This document shows positions 37,676 through 48,484 of a stretch of DNA of 64,000 nucleotides, in pieces. Below the pieces are notes generated by a model, which searched no databases, was not told where the DNA came from, and worked only from the letters and a program-made list of their open reading frames with translations. The DNA comes from Candidatus Kryptonium sp. GTDB taxonomy: Bacteria > Bacteroidota > Ignavibacteria > Kryptoniales > Kryptoniaceae. The translations under genes were made by a program, and so were the position numbers. How positions within the stretch are numbered: position 1 is the stretch's first letter; each line of letters opens with the position of its first letter. Where the stretch lies: assembly GCA_025060635.1 (NCBI GenBank), contig JANXBN010000002.1, forward strand, positions 62,001 through 126,000. The letters are read 5' to 3'.

Positions 37676-40600
37676 ATGGAAAAACTTCAAATCTTAAAAG
37701 AAGGTCTTTTAAGAAAAAGACAAATAACCAAAGTTTCAATCAAACTTGCAAGCCCAGATACGATACTCCAGTGGTCGCGCGGAGAAGTTACAAAGCCAGA
37801 AACTATAAATTACAGAACATATAAACCAGAAAGAGATGGACTTTTTTGCGAGAAGATATTCGGACCTGTTAAGGATTGGGAATGTCATTGCGGAAAATAT
37901 AAAAGAATAAGATATCGTGGTGTTGTTTGTGATAGGTGTGGAGTTGAAGTCACGCAAAGAAGTGTAAGGCGAGAACGAATGGGGCATATAGAATTAGCAA
38001 CTCCAGTCGTGCATATATGGTATTTGAGATCTGTGCCGAGCAAGATTGGAGCATTGCTTGGAATGTCAACCAAGGACCTTGAAAAAATCGTTTATTACGA
38101 GTCATATGTTGTGATAAAACCCGGAAAAACTGGACTAAAAGAGAAAGACCTAATAACGGAAGAGCAATATCAGGAAATAATTGAACAATTCCCTGAAAAC
38201 GAAAAATTACCAGACGATCATCCTGATAAATTCATCGCAAAGATGGGTGGAGAAGCAATACGGGATCTCTTGAAAAACTTGGACATTGAAAAGTTATCAA
38301 ATGAACTGAAAGAACAGCTTACGAAAGAATCTTCAGAACAAAAGAAATATGAGATTTTAAAGCGACTCAAGGTGGTTGAGGCATTTAATCAGAAGCAACC
38401 TGTGAGAGGAGGAAAAGAAGAGTTTATAAATAGACCTGAATGGATGGTTTTAACTATAATTCCAGTCATTCCGCCTGAATTGAGACCTCTTGTTCCGCTT
38501 GAAGGTGGAAGGTTTGCAACAAGCGATTTGAATGATTTGTATCGTAGAGTTATAATCAGAAATAATAGATTGAAGAGGTTAAAAGAGGTAAGGGCACCAG
38601 AGATAATTGTAAGAAATGAGAAACGAATACTTCAGGAAGCAGTTGATGCTTTACTTGATAATTCAAGACGAGTTAATGCTGTAAAAGCAGATACGAATAG
38701 ACCTCTTAAATCGTTATCTGATATTTTGAAGGGCAAGCAAGGAAGATTCAGACAAAACTTGCTTGGTAAAAGAGTTGATTATTCTGGTCGTTCTGTTATC
38801 GTCGTTGGACCTGAGCTGAAACTTCATCAATGCGGATTACCTAAAGATATGGCTGTTGAACTGTTTAAACCATTTTTGATCCGCAAGTTGATTGAGTATG
38901 GCTATGCAAAAGCTTCACGATCCGCTAAGAGAATCATTGAAAGAAAAGAACCGATCATTTGGCAATTACTTGAGAAAATAGTTGAAAGTCATCCGGTTCT
39001 TTTAAACCGTGCTCCTACATTGCATAGGCTTGGTATACAAGCATTTCAACCGGTTTTGACAGATGCGAAAGCTATTCAGCTTCATCCGCTCGTTTGCGTT
39101 GCTTTTAATGCTGATTTTGATGGTGATCAAATGGCTGTCCATGTCCCGCTTTCTTACGAGGCACAGCTTGAGGCAAGAATACTAATGCTTTCAAGTCATA
39201 ACTTACTAAAGCCTGCTGACGGTAAACCAATTACAATTGCAACTCAAGATATCGTTCTCGGTCTTTATTACCTTACAAAGGAAAGAAGTGGAGAATTAGG
39301 AGAAGGGAAGAGATTTTCATCACCTGAAGAAGTTATCATTGCACATAACACTGGAAAACTCGGACTGCATGCTAAAATTAAAGTACGAATCTTTAATCAA
39401 GAGACAGGAAAGTTTGAAGTCATTGAAACGACGACAGGTAGAGTTATCTTCAATCAAATCGTTCCCAAGGAAATTGGATTTATCAACGAGATTTTGACAA
39501 AGAAGAAACTTACCGATCTAATAGCGAAAATTTATAAGAGATTTGGAAATGTTCGCACCGCTGAATTCCTTGATGAAATGAAAGACATGGGATACTATTA
39601 CGCAACTAAATCTGGAATTTCAATTGGTGTTCCTGATGTAATTGTTCCAGAGGAAAAAGAGGCGATAATTGCTGAGTATCAAAAGCGAGTTGATTCTCAC
39701 TTTGAGGATTATCTTGCTGGAGAAATTACCGATTCCGAAAGATACAATAAAGTCATTGACGAATGGTCAGCCGCAACTGAGAAAGTTGCAAAAGTTTTGT
39801 TTGAAAAACTTTCCAATGTGAATCAAGGTTTCAATCCTCTCTTCGTCATGCTTGATTCTGGAGCTCGTGGTTCAAAGGATCAAATCAGACAGCTTGGTGG
39901 AATGCGTGGTTTGATGCAGAAACCACAGAAAGGTATGACTGGGCAACCTTATGAAATGATTGAATATCCAATTCTCTCAAACTTCCGTGAGGGTCTTTCA
40001 ATATGGGAATATTTCCTTTCAACGCACGGTGCAAGGAAAGGGCTTGCGGATACAGCTTTGAAAACTTCAGACGCAGGTTATCTTACAAGGCGTTTGGTTG
40101 ATGTAGCACAAGATGTCGTCGTAACAGAAGAAGATTGCGGAACTGTACGAGGAATAATCATGACCGCACTCAAAGAAGAAGGTGGTGAAGAGATAAGAGT
40201 TACGCTTGCTGATAGAATAATCGGTCGCGTCGCTTTGCATGACATTTATCATCCCGTTACTGGAGATATAATTGTTGAGGCAGGGCAAGAAATAGATGAG
40301 GATTTAGCTCAAAAGATTGAAGAAGCTGGAATTGAAGAAGTTGAAGTTCGTTCTGTGTTAACTTGTGAAACCAAACACGGCGTTTGTGTTAAATGTTATG
40401 GTAGAAATCTCGCAACTGGTAGAATGGTTGAGGTTGGTGAAGCGGTTGGCATAATTGCAGCACAATCAATAGGTGAACCTGGAACACAGCTTACGCTTAG
40501 AACATTCCACACAGGTGGTAGCGTTGCCGGTGCTGGATATAGATCATCAAAGATATTTGCGAAAAATGATGGTAAAGTTAGGTTTGTCAACATAAGATAT

Positions 40601-42025
40601 ATCCAATACGAGAAAGTTTCAGACGAAGGAATAGAAACTGTTTTACGTGTGATGTCAAAGCAAGGTTATATAATAGTTGAGGATGAAAAAAGAAGTGAAC
40701 TTTCCAAAAAATATGCTGTTCCGTATGGATCTGACCTGAAAGTGAAAGACGGACAGAAAGTTAAGAAGGGAGATGAACTTTATGAAACAGATCCATATAA
40801 CTCGTTAATATTGGCTGAGAAGAGTGGAATAATTGAACTTATTGACTTCATCCCCGATGTCACATATCGTGAGGAAGCTGATGAGACAACAGGACATATG
40901 CAAAGAGTAATAATTGAAGCAAAAGATAAAACAAAAGTTCCGAGAATTAAAATAAAGACCTCAACAGGGGAAGAGCACTATCAAGCGATACCTGCAAGAG
41001 CACTTGTAAATCCAGAACTTAATGACGGTGCATATGTTAAAGCTGGTGATGTGATAGCTAAAATCCCAAGAGAGCAAGCTAAGATCAGAGATATAACTGG
41101 AGGATTGCCAAAGGTTGTAAATCTTTTTGAAGCCAGGACTCCAAACAATCCAGCGGAACTTGCTGAAATAGATGGTGTTGTAAGTGTAAAGGTTGAGAAG
41201 AACTACTACATCGTTAAAATAACAAGCGATGATGGACAATTTGAAAGAACTTATCAGATACCGCAAACGAAGCATCTCATCGTTGAAGATGGGGATCGTG
41301 TTAACGCTGGTGATAGGTTAACGGATGGTCCAATTGATCCGCATAAGATCTTAAGCATAAAGGGAATTAATGCAGTTCAGCAATATCTTGTTAATGAAAT
41401 TCAAGATGTTTACAGAAATGAAGGCGTTGAGATCAATGATAAACATATTGAAGTAATCGTTAGACAGATGATGCGTAAAGTTAAAATTACAAATCCAGGA
41501 GATACGAAATTCCTTGAGAGAGATATTGTTGATAAAGACGCTGTTGATGATGAGAATAACAGGATAAGAAACATGGTGGTCATAACGAACAAAGGTGATT
41601 CAAAGTTTAAGGTTGGGCAATTGAGAACAAGAGCTGAGGTTGAAAAGGAAAACGATATGTTAAGGAGAAGAAGGAAAAAACTTGTTGAATATCGTCCTGC
41701 GAAAGGTGCGGAGTTTGAACCTGTGTTGCTTGGGATAACGAGCGCTGCTTTAACAACAGAAAGTTGGATCTCCGCAGCCTCTTTCCAAGAGACGACAAGA
41801 GTTCTAACGGATGCAGCGATAGAAGCGAAAGTTGATTATCTGCGCGGCTTGAAAGAAAATGTTGTGGTTGGTCAACTCATCCCAGCTGGAACTGGATTCA
41901 GAAGCGCTGAAAAAGATTATCGTGATGTTAGGGTGAAACCGAAGGAGATCGCCAAGGAAGTTGAAGAGGTTGAAGAAGAGGAAGAGAAAGCAAAAGCTAT
42001 GGAGAAAAAAGCATCTTCTTTGTGA
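37676..42025 (+). CDS. rpoC: DNA-directed RNA polymerase subunit beta'
   Basis: 1,449 residues. N-terminal zinc ribbon [20 protein letters not shown], catalytic magnesium loop [12 protein letters not shown], trigger-loop region [21 protein letters not shown], a second zinc cluster (CGTV...[13 protein letters not shown]) and the C-terminal [24 protein letters not shown] are all present. AGGAGG precedes ATG 37676. It follows rpoB by 29 bases. The Glu/Lys-rich C-terminal tail is unremarkable. Confidence 0.98.
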   Translation: MEKLQILKEGLLRKRQITKVSIKLASPDTILQWSRGEVTKPETINYRTYKPERDGLFCEKIFGPVKDWECHCGKYKRIRYRGVVCDRCGVEVTQRSVRRERMGHIELATPVVHIWYLRSVPSKIGALLGMSTKDLEKIVYYESYVVIKPGKTGLKEKDLITEEQYQEIIEQFPENEKLPDDHPDKFIAKMGGEAIRDLLKNLDIEKLSNELKEQLTKESSEQKKYEILKRLKVVEAFNQKQPVRGGKEEFINRPEWMVLTIIPVIPPELRPLVPLEGGRFATSDLNDLYRRVIIRNNRLKRLKEVRAPEIIVRNEKRILQEAVDALLDNSRRVNAVKADTNRPLKSLSDILKGKQGRFRQNLLGKRVDYSGRSVIVVGPELKLHQCGLPKDMAVELFKPFLIRKLIEYGYAKASRSAKRIIERKEPIIWQLLEKIVESHPVLLNRAPTLHRLGIQAFQPVLTDAKAIQLHPLVCVAFNADFDGDQMAVHVPLSYEAQLEARILMLSSHNLLKPADGKPITIATQDIVLGLYYLTKERSGELGEGKRFSSPEEVIIAHNTGKLGLHAKIKVRIFNQETGKFEVIETTTGRVIFNQIVPKEIGFINEILTKKKLTDLIAKIYKRFGNVRTAEFLDEMKDMGYYYATKSGISIGVPDVIVPEEKEAIIAEYQKRVDSHFEDYLAGEITDSERYNKVIDEWSAATEKVAKVLFEKLSNVNQGFNPLFVMLDSGARGSKDQIRQLGGMRGLMQKPQKGMTGQPYEMIEYPILSNFREGLSIWEYFLSTHGARKGLADTALKTSDAGYLTRRLVDVAQDVVVTEEDCGTVRGIIMTALKEEGGEEIRVTLADRIIGRVALHDIYHPVTGDIIVEAGQEIDEDLAQKIEEAGIEEVEVRSVLTCETKHGVCVKCYGRNLATGRMVEVGEAVGIIAAQSIGEPGTQLTLRTFHTGGSVAGAGYRSSKIFAKNDGKVRFVNIRYIQYEKVSDEGIETVLRVMSKQGYIIVEDEKRSELSKKYAVPYGSDLKVKDGQKVKKGDELYETDPYNSLILAEKSGIIELIDFIPDVTYREEADETTGHMQRVIIEAKDKTKVPRIKIKTSTGEEHYQAIPARALVNPELNDGAYVKAGDVIAKIPREQAKIRDITGGLPKVVNLFEARTPNNPAELAEIDGVVSVKVEKNYYIVKITSDDGQFERTYQIPQTKHLIVEDGDRVNAGDRLTDGPIDPHKILSIKGINAVQQYLVNEIQDVYRNEGVEINDKHIEVIVRQMMRKVKITNPGDTKFLERDIVDKDAVDDENNRIRNMVVITNKGDSKFKVGQLRTRAEVEKENDMLRRRRKKLVEYRPAKGAEFEPVLLGITSAALTTESWISAASFQETTRVLTDAAIEAKVDYLRGLKENVVVGQLIPAGTGFRSAEKDYRDVRVKPKEIAKEVEEVEEEEEKAKAMEKKASSL

Positions 42026-42057
42026 AAATAAATCCTAACTCTTGAAGTTTAAACCTA

Positions 42058-42090
42058 AAGCGACGGTTGATTTATAACCGTCGCTTTTTT
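42058..42090 (+). terminator. Rho-independent terminator of rpoBC
   Basis: AAGCGACGGTT pairs perfectly with AACCGTCGCTT around a short A/T loop and runs into TTTTTT, 33 bases after the rpoC stop. Confidence 0.9.
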
Positions 42091-42116
42091 GTTAAAAACA
42101 AAAATTGTAGTTCCAT

Positions 42117-44378
42117 ATGTCTAAGAAAGAAGGTCTCGTTATAGTTGAATCACCTGCTAAAGCAAAAACAATAGGCAAATATCTTGGCAATGATTTCATA
42201 GTTGAAGCATCCGTTGGACATGTTAAAGATCTACCAAAGAGACCTCGGGACAAATCAAAACTTGGAATAGATATTGACAAAAATTATAAGCCGAGATATA
42301 TTGTAATTCGCGGTAAAGAAGAAGTCATTGAAAGGTTGAGGAACTTAGCTAGCAAGGTTGGTAAAATTTTCATAGCAACTGATCCTGATAGAGAAGGTGA
42401 AGCAATAGCTTGGCATATAAAGACAGAAATTGAAGATGTAAATTCAAATGTAAAGCGCGTTCTTTTTACTGAAATAACTAAGAGTGGAATTGAAAAAGGA
42501 ATGCAAAATCCTCGCGACATAGATATGAATTTGGTTGATGCACAACAGGCGAGGCGCGTTCTTGATAGGATCGTTGGTTATAGAATTAGCCCATTTTTAA
42601 AGAAGGTCGTGAATGAAAAGATTTCCCTTTCCGCAGGACGAGTTCAATCAGTTGCGCTTCGTTTAGTGTGTGAGCGTGAAGAGGAAATAAAAAATTTCAA
42701 ACCGGAAGAATACTGGACAATTGAAGCGGAGTTTAAAACATCTTCGGGTGAAATTTTAAAAGCGAAACTTTTCAAGATAAACGGTGAAGATCCTAAAATC
42801 ACTGATAAAGAAACAGCGGAAAAGATCTTTAACGATTTAAAAAGCAAAGTTTTTAAAATTTCCAATATCCAGAAGAAAGAGGTTTTGAAAAATCCCGCAC
42901 CTCCATTCATTACGAGCACACTTCAACAGGAAGCGAGTAATAAATTGCGTTTCTCGCCTAAGAAAACAATGATGCTCGCGCAGCAACTCTATGAAGGTGT
43001 TGAACTCGGAGAGGAAGGGAGAGTAGGTTTAATAACCTATATGAGAACTGATTCAACAAGAATAAGCGATGAAGCGGTAAGCGCTGTTAGAGAATACATC
43101 TATAATAACTACGGAAAAGAATACCTCCCTCAATCGCCGAGGATTTTCAAAAAGTCAAAAGTAAGCCAAGATGCACATGAGGCAATAAGACCAACTTATA
43201 TGAAATATGAACCAAGATTTGTGAAAAAATATCTTGACGAAGATCTTTTTGCACTTTACGAATTGATATGGAATAGATTTGTCGCTTGCCAGATGTCTTC
43301 TGCTGTGCTTGATCAAACAACAGTTGATATAGTCGCCGATAATTATCTTTTTAGAGCAACAGGTTCAGTTGTTAAGTTTAATGGTTATATGCAGATATAT
43401 GAGGAATCAAAAATTGAAACCGACGAAAAAGAAGAAGAAAAAGAAAATAAAATACCTGCGAAAATTGAGGTCGGCGAAGTTTTGAACCTTACAAATTTAA
43501 TTCCAGAGCAACACTTTACAAAACCACCGGCAAGATATACTGAAGCCTCACTTGTCAAGGAACTTGAGTCAAGAGGCATCGGTAGACCAAGCACCTACGC
43601 AACAATAATAAGCACTATCCTTGAGCGTGGATATGTTGAGCTACAGGATAGAAAACTAATCCCAACCGATTTAGGTTTTGCTGTAAATAAAATCCTTGTT
43701 TCAAACTTTCCAGATATAGTTGACTATAAGTTCACGGCAAGAATGGAAGAAGACCTTGACGAAATTGCTTCTGGAAAGAAGAAATATATTGAAGTGGTTG
43801 ACTCGTTTTTCAAACCTTTTGAAAATTATCTTCAGGAGCTTGAAAAAAGAAAAGATGAAATAAAAGAGCAAATTCAAGAGGAAACCGACATATTGTGCGT
43901 TAAATGTGCTTCAAAGATGATCGTTAAACTTGATAAGTATGGGAAATATCTTGCTTGTTCAAATTTGGAATGCAATTATACAATGGCTTTTCCAGTAAAT
44001 GGTGAAATTGAGCAAATTAGAGTTTGTCCAGAATGTGGTGGAAGATTAATTTTAAGACGCGGTAAATTTGGGAAATTTTATGGATGTGAAAATTACCCGT
44101 CTTGTAGGTACACTGAATCAATAACAACTGGAATCAAATGTCCTGAGTGCAATAAAGGTGAACTCGTGGAAAGAAAAAGTAAAAGAAAGAGAACTTTCTA
44201 CGGTTGCTCAAATTATCCAGAGTGTAATTTCATACTTTGGGATAAACCAGTAGCAAAGCAATGTCCTGAATGTGGATATCCTTTGATAGTTAAACCTACA
44301 CGCAAAACCCTGTCTTATTATAAATGTCCAAAATGTCAAGCAGAGATAAAAGAAGAGATAGTTGAAGTGAAAGAATGA
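42117..44378 (+). CDS. topA: DNA topoisomerase I (type IA)
   Basis: 753 residues. An N-terminal TOPRIM domain begins LVIVESPAKAKTIGKYLG with the acidic motif ATDPDREGEAIAW. The catalytic tyrosine Tyr308 lies in GLITYMRTDSTRIS. Four C-terminal cysteine zinc-ribbon repeats follow (about 590-745; CVKCASKM, CPECGG, CPECNKG, CPECGYPL). It relaxes negative supercoils. It starts 27 bases after the rpoC terminator T-tract; I see no clear promoter in that gap. Confidence 0.97.
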   Translation: MSKKEGLVIVESPAKAKTIGKYLGNDFIVEASVGHVKDLPKRPRDKSKLGIDIDKNYKPRYIVIRGKEEVIERLRNLASKVGKIFIATDPDREGEAIAWHIKTEIEDVNSNVKRVLFTEITKSGIEKGMQNPRDIDMNLVDAQQARRVLDRIVGYRISPFLKKVVNEKISLSAGRVQSVALRLVCEREEEIKNFKPEEYWTIEAEFKTSSGEILKAKLFKINGEDPKITDKETAEKIFNDLKSKVFKISNIQKKEVLKNPAPPFITSTLQQEASNKLRFSPKKTMMLAQQLYEGVELGEEGRVGLITYMRTDSTRISDEAVSAVREYIYNNYGKEYLPQSPRIFKKSKVSQDAHEAIRPTYMKYEPRFVKKYLDEDLFALYELIWNRFVACQMSSAVLDQTTVDIVADNYLFRATGSVVKFNGYMQIYEESKIETDEKEEEKENKIPAKIEVGEVLNLTNLIPEQHFTKPPARYTEASLVKELESRGIGRPSTYATIISTILERGYVELQDRKLIPTDLGFAVNKILVSNFPDIVDYKFTARMEEDLDEIASGKKKYIEVVDSFFKPFENYLQELEKRKDEIKEQIQEETDILCVKCASKMIVKLDKYGKYLACSNLECNYTMAFPVNGEIEQIRVCPECGGRLILRRGKFGKFYGCENYPSCRYTESITTGIKCPECNKGELVERKSKRKRTFYGCSNYPECNFILWDKPVAKQCPECGYPLIVKPTRKTLSYYKCPKCQAEIKEEIVEVKE

Positions 44379-44390
44379 GAATTGAAAGAT

Positions 44391-44413
44391 TCCCTCTCCC
44401 AACGGGAGAGGGA
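44391..44413. repeat. Perfect inverted repeat between converging genes
   Basis: TCCCTCTCCC and GGGAGAGGGA, ten pairs around AAC. Neither side has a strong U-tract; it may be a bidirectional terminator or a dispersed small repeat. Hairpins of similar CCTCCC/GGGAGG composition occur at 48330 and 61273. Confidence 0.6.
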
Positions 44414-44425
44414 GGATAAAAATTT

Positions 44426-45040
44426 TCATCTTTGTTTCCTTGCTATGGGAAGTATTTTATTGTGTAGATTTGGTACGATTTTCAAAGGTATAGGGGGCTG
44501 ACTACCTCTTGCAAGAAATACATAATATGATTGAAATGAACCTCTTATTTGGATTGTCTTCGTTTTTGGCTCCCAGGTCTGTGGGTTAATTTCTTTCGGT
44601 CTAAGTTCAAAATTTCCAGCGATTGTGCGAAGTGTTAAGTTGTGTGAAGTTAGGTTCAAGATCCCTGTTCCAATTGGGCTTGATGGATTTCCAAGAGAAT
44701 CAAGCGTTGCCGTTGAATATACATTTGATGTGTCCATGTAGACTGCTATCATTTCAATTGGAGTTTTGATCGCGCTGTATGTCTTGGGCGCTTGTGTCGC
44801 TGTTGAAAATTCAAATCCGATCGCTATTAGATGTTGTGTTCTTCCACCGCTATATTTTGCGCCAATCAAACTCATAACCCTTGCAGAATCATCATAAACA
44901 GCCATAACTGAGTCCATTCTGAAAGTTTTGTTATCAATTGAGATTTCAATATAAGGCAGAACTTGGCTTTGTTGTTCTTGTGTGCAGGAGTAGACGAAAA
45001 GCAGAATAAATGTTAAGATGTAGAATTTAATTAGTTTCAT
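44426..45040 (-). CDS. Putative lipoprotein, unknown function
   Basis: 204 residues with a lipoprotein signal ending VYSC (Cys19). The mature part looks like a beta-sandwich (IEISIDNKTFRMDSVMAVYDD, part shown) with an antiparallel strand pattern and no motif I recognise; similar small lipoproteins in Bacteroidota are called DUF6252-like or simply hypothetical, which I do not claim here. Its start overlaps the stop of the YbgF-like gene by 4 bases, so the two are translationally coupled. Confidence 0.65.
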   Translation of the reverse strand: MKLIKFYILTFILLFVYSCTQEQQSQVLPYIEISIDNKTFRMDSVMAVYDDSARVMSLIGAKYSGGRTQHLIAIGFEFSTATQAPKTYSAIKTPIEMIAVYMDTSNVYSTATLDSLGNPSSPIGTGILNLTSHNLTLRTIAGNFELRPKEINPQTWEPKTKTIQIRGSFQSYYVFLARGSQPPIPLKIVPNLHNKILPIARKQR

Positions 45041-45996
45041 AATCTTTCTAACCTGTTTTTTGCTTTTCTTGCAGCGGGGCTTTGTGGGTATTCTTTTACG
45101 ACACGGTTCATATAATCTCTGGCTTCTTTAATTTTCCCAAGTGCTGCATAACATCGTCCAAGCATGTATAGCGCATCTGGAGTTTTGGCTGATTTTGTTT
45201 GCGCAACATAATTGAAATGTTCCATTGCTTTTTCATATTGTTTTAAGGCAAAATAACTTTCACCAAGCCAATAAACTACATTTATTTTCAAATTTGTTTC
45301 ATAAGTGCTTCTTAACAATGTATCAAAGTATGAGACGGCTAATTTATATTTGCGATTTTTAAAAGCATTAAGTCCAAGGTTGTAATAGTTTCTAAACTGT
45401 CTTTCGGTCATTTCAATTCTCGGTGCGTCAGCTGGAATACCAGGGTAAATAAATTTATCAGCACCAGCTAATTGAGTTTTAGTATCCAATGGTTGCGTTG
45501 CCAATTTGGTTTCAAGTTCGGCAATTTTTGCCTGCAAATCTCGTATTTGTTGCTTATATTCAACGATTTCACTGTCGCGCTTTGCAAGCTCGGACCTTAG
45601 TTCAAGTTCGCTTGCTTCTGGCCGAGTTTCGTATACTGAGATTTTTTGAGATAGCTCCCTTGTTTTTTGTTTTTCTGCCTCAAGCTGTGCTGCAAGGTCT
45701 GAAAGTTTTATTGTTAACTGTGAATTGTTTTCCTGTAAGGATTTTAATCTTTTCTCAAGTTCTGCTTTTTCGTTTTGCAATTGCGAATTTTGTGCTTGTA
45801 GCTTTGATATCTGTTCTTTTAAAGCTTTATTTTCCTCTGATAAAGCAGATATTTGCATAGTATCAATTCCTTCGGTTGTTTCCTCAACAACACTTCCGTA
45901 TATATCTTCCTGTTCAGCGGTTGAAGCGCACCCTTGGATTAAAAGCAAAACCCCTATACTAATGATAACAATAAAAGTGAAACCCACTATTTTCAT
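45037..45996 (-). CDS. YbgF/CpoB-like lipoprotein with coiled coil and TPR repeats
   Basis: About 319 residues from ATG 45996. A lipoprotein signal (LLLIQGC, Cys23) is followed by a long coiled coil (residues about 50-170, heptads such as LSEENKALKEQISKLQAQNS) and a C-terminal TPR array (FRNYYNLGLNAFKNRKYKLAVSYFDTLL, about 205-315). This domain order is that of YbgF/CpoB, which links the Tol-Pal system to peptidoglycan synthesis; tol genes are absent from the window, so the link is inference. The upstream in-frame ATG at 46059 would lie before the candidate promoter, which supports 45996. A lipoprotein gene follows with a 4-base overlap. Confidence 0.8.
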   Translation of the reverse strand: MKIVGFTFIVIISIGVLLLIQGCASTAEQEDIYGSVVEETTEGIDTMQISALSEENKALKEQISKLQAQNSQLQNEKAELEKRLKSLQENNSQLTIKLSDLAAQLEAEKQKTRELSQKISVYETRPEASELELRSELAKRDSEIVEYKQQIRDLQAKIAELETKLATQPLDTKTQLAGADKFIYPGIPADAPRIEMTERQFRNYYNLGLNAFKNRKYKLAVSYFDTLLRSTYETNLKINVVYWLGESYFALKQYEKAMEHFNYVAQTKSAKTPDALYMLGRCYAALGKIKEARDYMNRVVKEYPQSPAARKAKNRLERL

Positions 45997-46030
45997 GTCT
46001 TTAACCTTGCTTTTGTTTAAACTTGATTTT

Positions 46031-46059
46031 AAGATAAAAAAGTATTGAGTAAAAGTCAA
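46031..46059 (-). promoter_or_regulatory. Candidate promoter of the YbgF-like gene
   Basis: On the minus strand TTGACT and TATCTT are separated by 17 bases, with the predicted transcription start near 46024, 28 bases before ATG 45996. Confidence 0.55.
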
Positions 46060-46180
46060 GTCGGCTTGGTTGCTTTGAAAATTTAATATGCTTTCCCAAG
46101 ATCTTTATTATTATTTACCTTCAATTGTTCGGCAAATTTTTCGTTTGTGAAGGTGTATTTTTAAAAATTTGGCAAAAATC

Positions 46181-46209
46181 TTGATTTTGTTTTTAAAATT
46201 TTATAAATT
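46181..46209 (+). promoter_or_regulatory. Candidate promoter of tRNA-Ser(TGA)
   Basis: TTGATT at 46181-46186 and TAAATT at 46204-46209 with a 17-base spacer; the tRNA starts 12 bases later. Confidence 0.55.
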
Positions 46210-46220
46210 TATAAACGCCT

Positions 46221-46304
46221 GGAGGGTTAGCCTAATTGGTAAGGCGGCGGTCTTGAAAACCGCTGGGCTTCGCGCCCTTGGGGGTTCGAGTCCCTCACCC
46301 TCCG
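46221..46304 (+). tRNA. tRNA-Ser (anticodon TGA)
   Basis: 84 bases. Acceptor GGAGGGT/ACCCTCC, discriminator G; anticodon stem GCGGT/ACCGC with loop CTTGAAA; long variable arm GGGC/GCCC; T-loop TTCGAGT. No CCA encoded. Confidence 0.96.
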
Positions 46305-46529
46305 CTCCCTCCTTTGTAATTTTTCTTAACTGTCTTGAAAAAATGTAAAACCTCAATTTTATAAAGCTTTTATTTTGAACAAATTTTGAAGAAAAACGCA
46401 GAGGTATAAAATTTGTAGAATTTTCAATTGGTGTGAGCTATATCACAATGTTTCCAACAAAAACATTGAGAATTTTAAGAAAAAATGACAATGTAAATTT
46501 GCAAGAGCCGTTGAATAACGCTTTAAATC

Positions 46530-46558
46530 TTGACACTGATTGTTAATTTTATTATATT
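46530..46558 (+). promoter_or_regulatory. Strong candidate promoter of the cohesin/dockerin-like secreted protein
   Basis: A perfect TTGACA at 46530-46535, 17-base spacer and TATATT at 46553-46558, about 70 bases before ATG 46631. It is the best promoter match seen in the window. The rest of the 46305-46630 gap is AT-rich and shows no gene. Confidence 0.65.
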
Positions 46559-46630
46559 TCAAATAAGAATTAAAAACGAAAGCCACAGATTGTGGCGAAA
46601 TTTAAAACAAAACAATTAGTGGAGGTAGCC

Positions 46631-48301
46631 ATGAAAAGGTTAATACTAACTTTATTTTTTATTTCAATTTTTAGTTCCCTTCTTATTGCTCAAGTGACAA
46701 TTGGGTGGCATCAATCGCCTATTGAAGTTGATGCTGGTGTAGCAGGACAGCAAATTTTTGTGGTTTTGAAAAATAGTTATAGCGCTCAGGGTGTTTGGAG
46801 CTTTCAATTTGATATCACATCTACTTCAATAACATTGAACACGGGTAATGTTGATTTGTATACAAACTTAAGCACGAACTTTTTGTATTCCGAGTCAAAT
46901 ATCACGAACGGGGTTAGAGTAATAGTTTATGGTAGAACTAATAGTAGAATGTTTCAGCCCGGTTTTAATTCAAGCGTTATAGTCGTAACTTTACCGACAT
47001 TAAGCGCTGGCTCGTATAGTGTGACGCTTAGTAATGCTTCCGCAATCATCCGAAATTACCCAGGTGGTTCGTCACCCGCAATAGTTACTCCAACTTTAAG
47101 CCCAGCTACAATAAATATAACAGCTTCTACCTTTGTGCCCCCGACTTCTTCGCCAACATTTACACCAACTGGTTATCCATCAACTGTATCACGCAAATAT
47201 GGGGATATAGATTGGGATAATAATGTCAATATTGTTGATATTACTTCTCTTGCTGATGTTTTAGTTGGAAATTATACCAATGTTATTGTAAATGATGCAA
47301 CATATAATTTTGATCCACCATCTGGTCCAAATAATAGATATTTCTATCAATCAAGCGCTTCTGAATCCCCAATTCAATATGATAACCAGAATCCAGATAA
47401 TGCAGATAGAACAGCTGCAGATGTCCACGGTGGTGATGGAACACTTAATCTTATGGATCTTGCAACGCTTGAAGACGCTGTTGTAAGTGGTGTTTGGCCA
47501 AGTTATGCGATAAGTGCGGTCGCTGGGAGACCTGTGTTTAAATTTAACGATAAGGGTTTCGGAAATGGTGTGGTGATTGCTAAATTTGGTGAAGGTATTC
47601 AAAAACTTAATGCCGATGCTAAACTTAAATTTGAATTTTTCAATCCGGGTGGGAAAGCAAGCAAAATAAGAGTTAAACTTGAAAATAGCGAAGCTTTACT
47701 AAAAGGACTTCAGATTGAATTAACATCTTCAGTTTTACCAGGAAAACTTGATATATGGAAGATGCCAGATGCTGGTAAGTTAGCAGTTGCCTGGAAGCGA
47801 AATGAATTTAACAAAATTGTAATTGTTGTTTACGCTGTGGGTGGTGAATATATTAAAACTGGAGAGAGTGTTTTATTGACAATTGTCGCTCCTAATGTTA
47901 CTGTTGAACAATTCTTGAACGCTGAACCTAATATCATAGCTAGCGTCAACAATTTCGGAAGCGATTTAAATTATAATGCTTATTCAATTGACGAGGTTTT
48001 GCCACTTGATTATATGTTATATCAAAACTATCCAAATCCATTTAACCCTGGAACAGAGATAAAGTTTGATATCCCAGAGTATTCCGCTGTTAAAATAATA
48101 GTTTGGAATGTATTAGGGCAGAAGGTGAAAACGCTTATTGATGCGAATCTTGATCCTGGAAGAAAGACAGTTAAGTGGGATGGCAGAGATGATAATGGTA
48201 ATTATGTTGGCTCAGGAGTTTATTTCTACACTATGTATGCGAGATCTCTTGATAGCGATGGAGAATTCACAATGACAAGGAAAGCGATATTAATTAAGTA
48301 A
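46631..48301 (+). CDS. T9SS-exported protein with cohesin-like and dockerin-like modules
   Basis: 556 residues from ATG 46631, preceded by GGAGGTAG. Signal peptide (LILTLFFISIFSSLLIAQ), then a cohesin-like beta domain (about 20-150), then a dockerin-like pair of calcium loops: GDIDWDNNVNIVDITSLADVLVGN near 190-215 and GGDGTLNLMDLATLEDAVVSG near 267-290. A second beta domain follows, and the C-terminus (about 467-556) is a type A T9SS sorting domain with NYPNPFNPGTEI and GSGVYFYTMYA. It should cross the outer membrane through SprA and be attached to or released from the surface. The ligand is unknown. Confidence 0.8.
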   Translation: MKRLILTLFFISIFSSLLIAQVTIGWHQSPIEVDAGVAGQQIFVVLKNSYSAQGVWSFQFDITSTSITLNTGNVDLYTNLSTNFLYSESNITNGVRVIVYGRTNSRMFQPGFNSSVIVVTLPTLSAGSYSVTLSNASAIIRNYPGGSSPAIVTPTLSPATINITASTFVPPTSSPTFTPTGYPSTVSRKYGDIDWDNNVNIVDITSLADVLVGNYTNVIVNDATYNFDPPSGPNNRYFYQSSASESPIQYDNQNPDNADRTAADVHGGDGTLNLMDLATLEDAVVSGVWPSYAISAVAGRPVFKFNDKGFGNGVVIAKFGEGIQKLNADAKLKFEFFNPGGKASKIRVKLENSEALLKGLQIELTSSVLPGKLDIWKMPDAGKLAVAWKRNEFNKIVIVVYAVGGEYIKTGESVLLTIVAPNVTVEQFLNAEPNIIASVNNFGSDLNYNAYSIDEVLPLDYMLYQNYPNPFNPGTEIKFDIPEYSAVKIIVWNVLGQKVKTLIDANLDPGRKTVKWDGRDDNGNYVGSGVYFYTMYARSLDSDGEFTMTRKAILIK

Positions 48302-48329
48302 TTTTTTCTAATCTCACCTAAACCGTGTC

Positions 48330-48366
48330 ACCTCCCCCACAATGTTGGGGGAGGTTTGATATTTTA
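48330..48366 (+). terminator. Rho-independent terminator after the T9SS cargo gene
   Basis: ACCTCCCCCA pairs with TGGGGGAGGT around a short loop, followed by TTGATATTTT. It is 29 bases after the stop codon. Confidence 0.7.
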
Positions 48367-48484
48367 TCAATTCCCTCATTTAATGGATGCCCTTCAAATT
48401 TAACAAGGGGTATAATTTTTTGTTTTTAAAATTTTTTCGTAAATTTAAAAACCATTTGAAAACAAAAAGTATCTGTAGTTTAAA

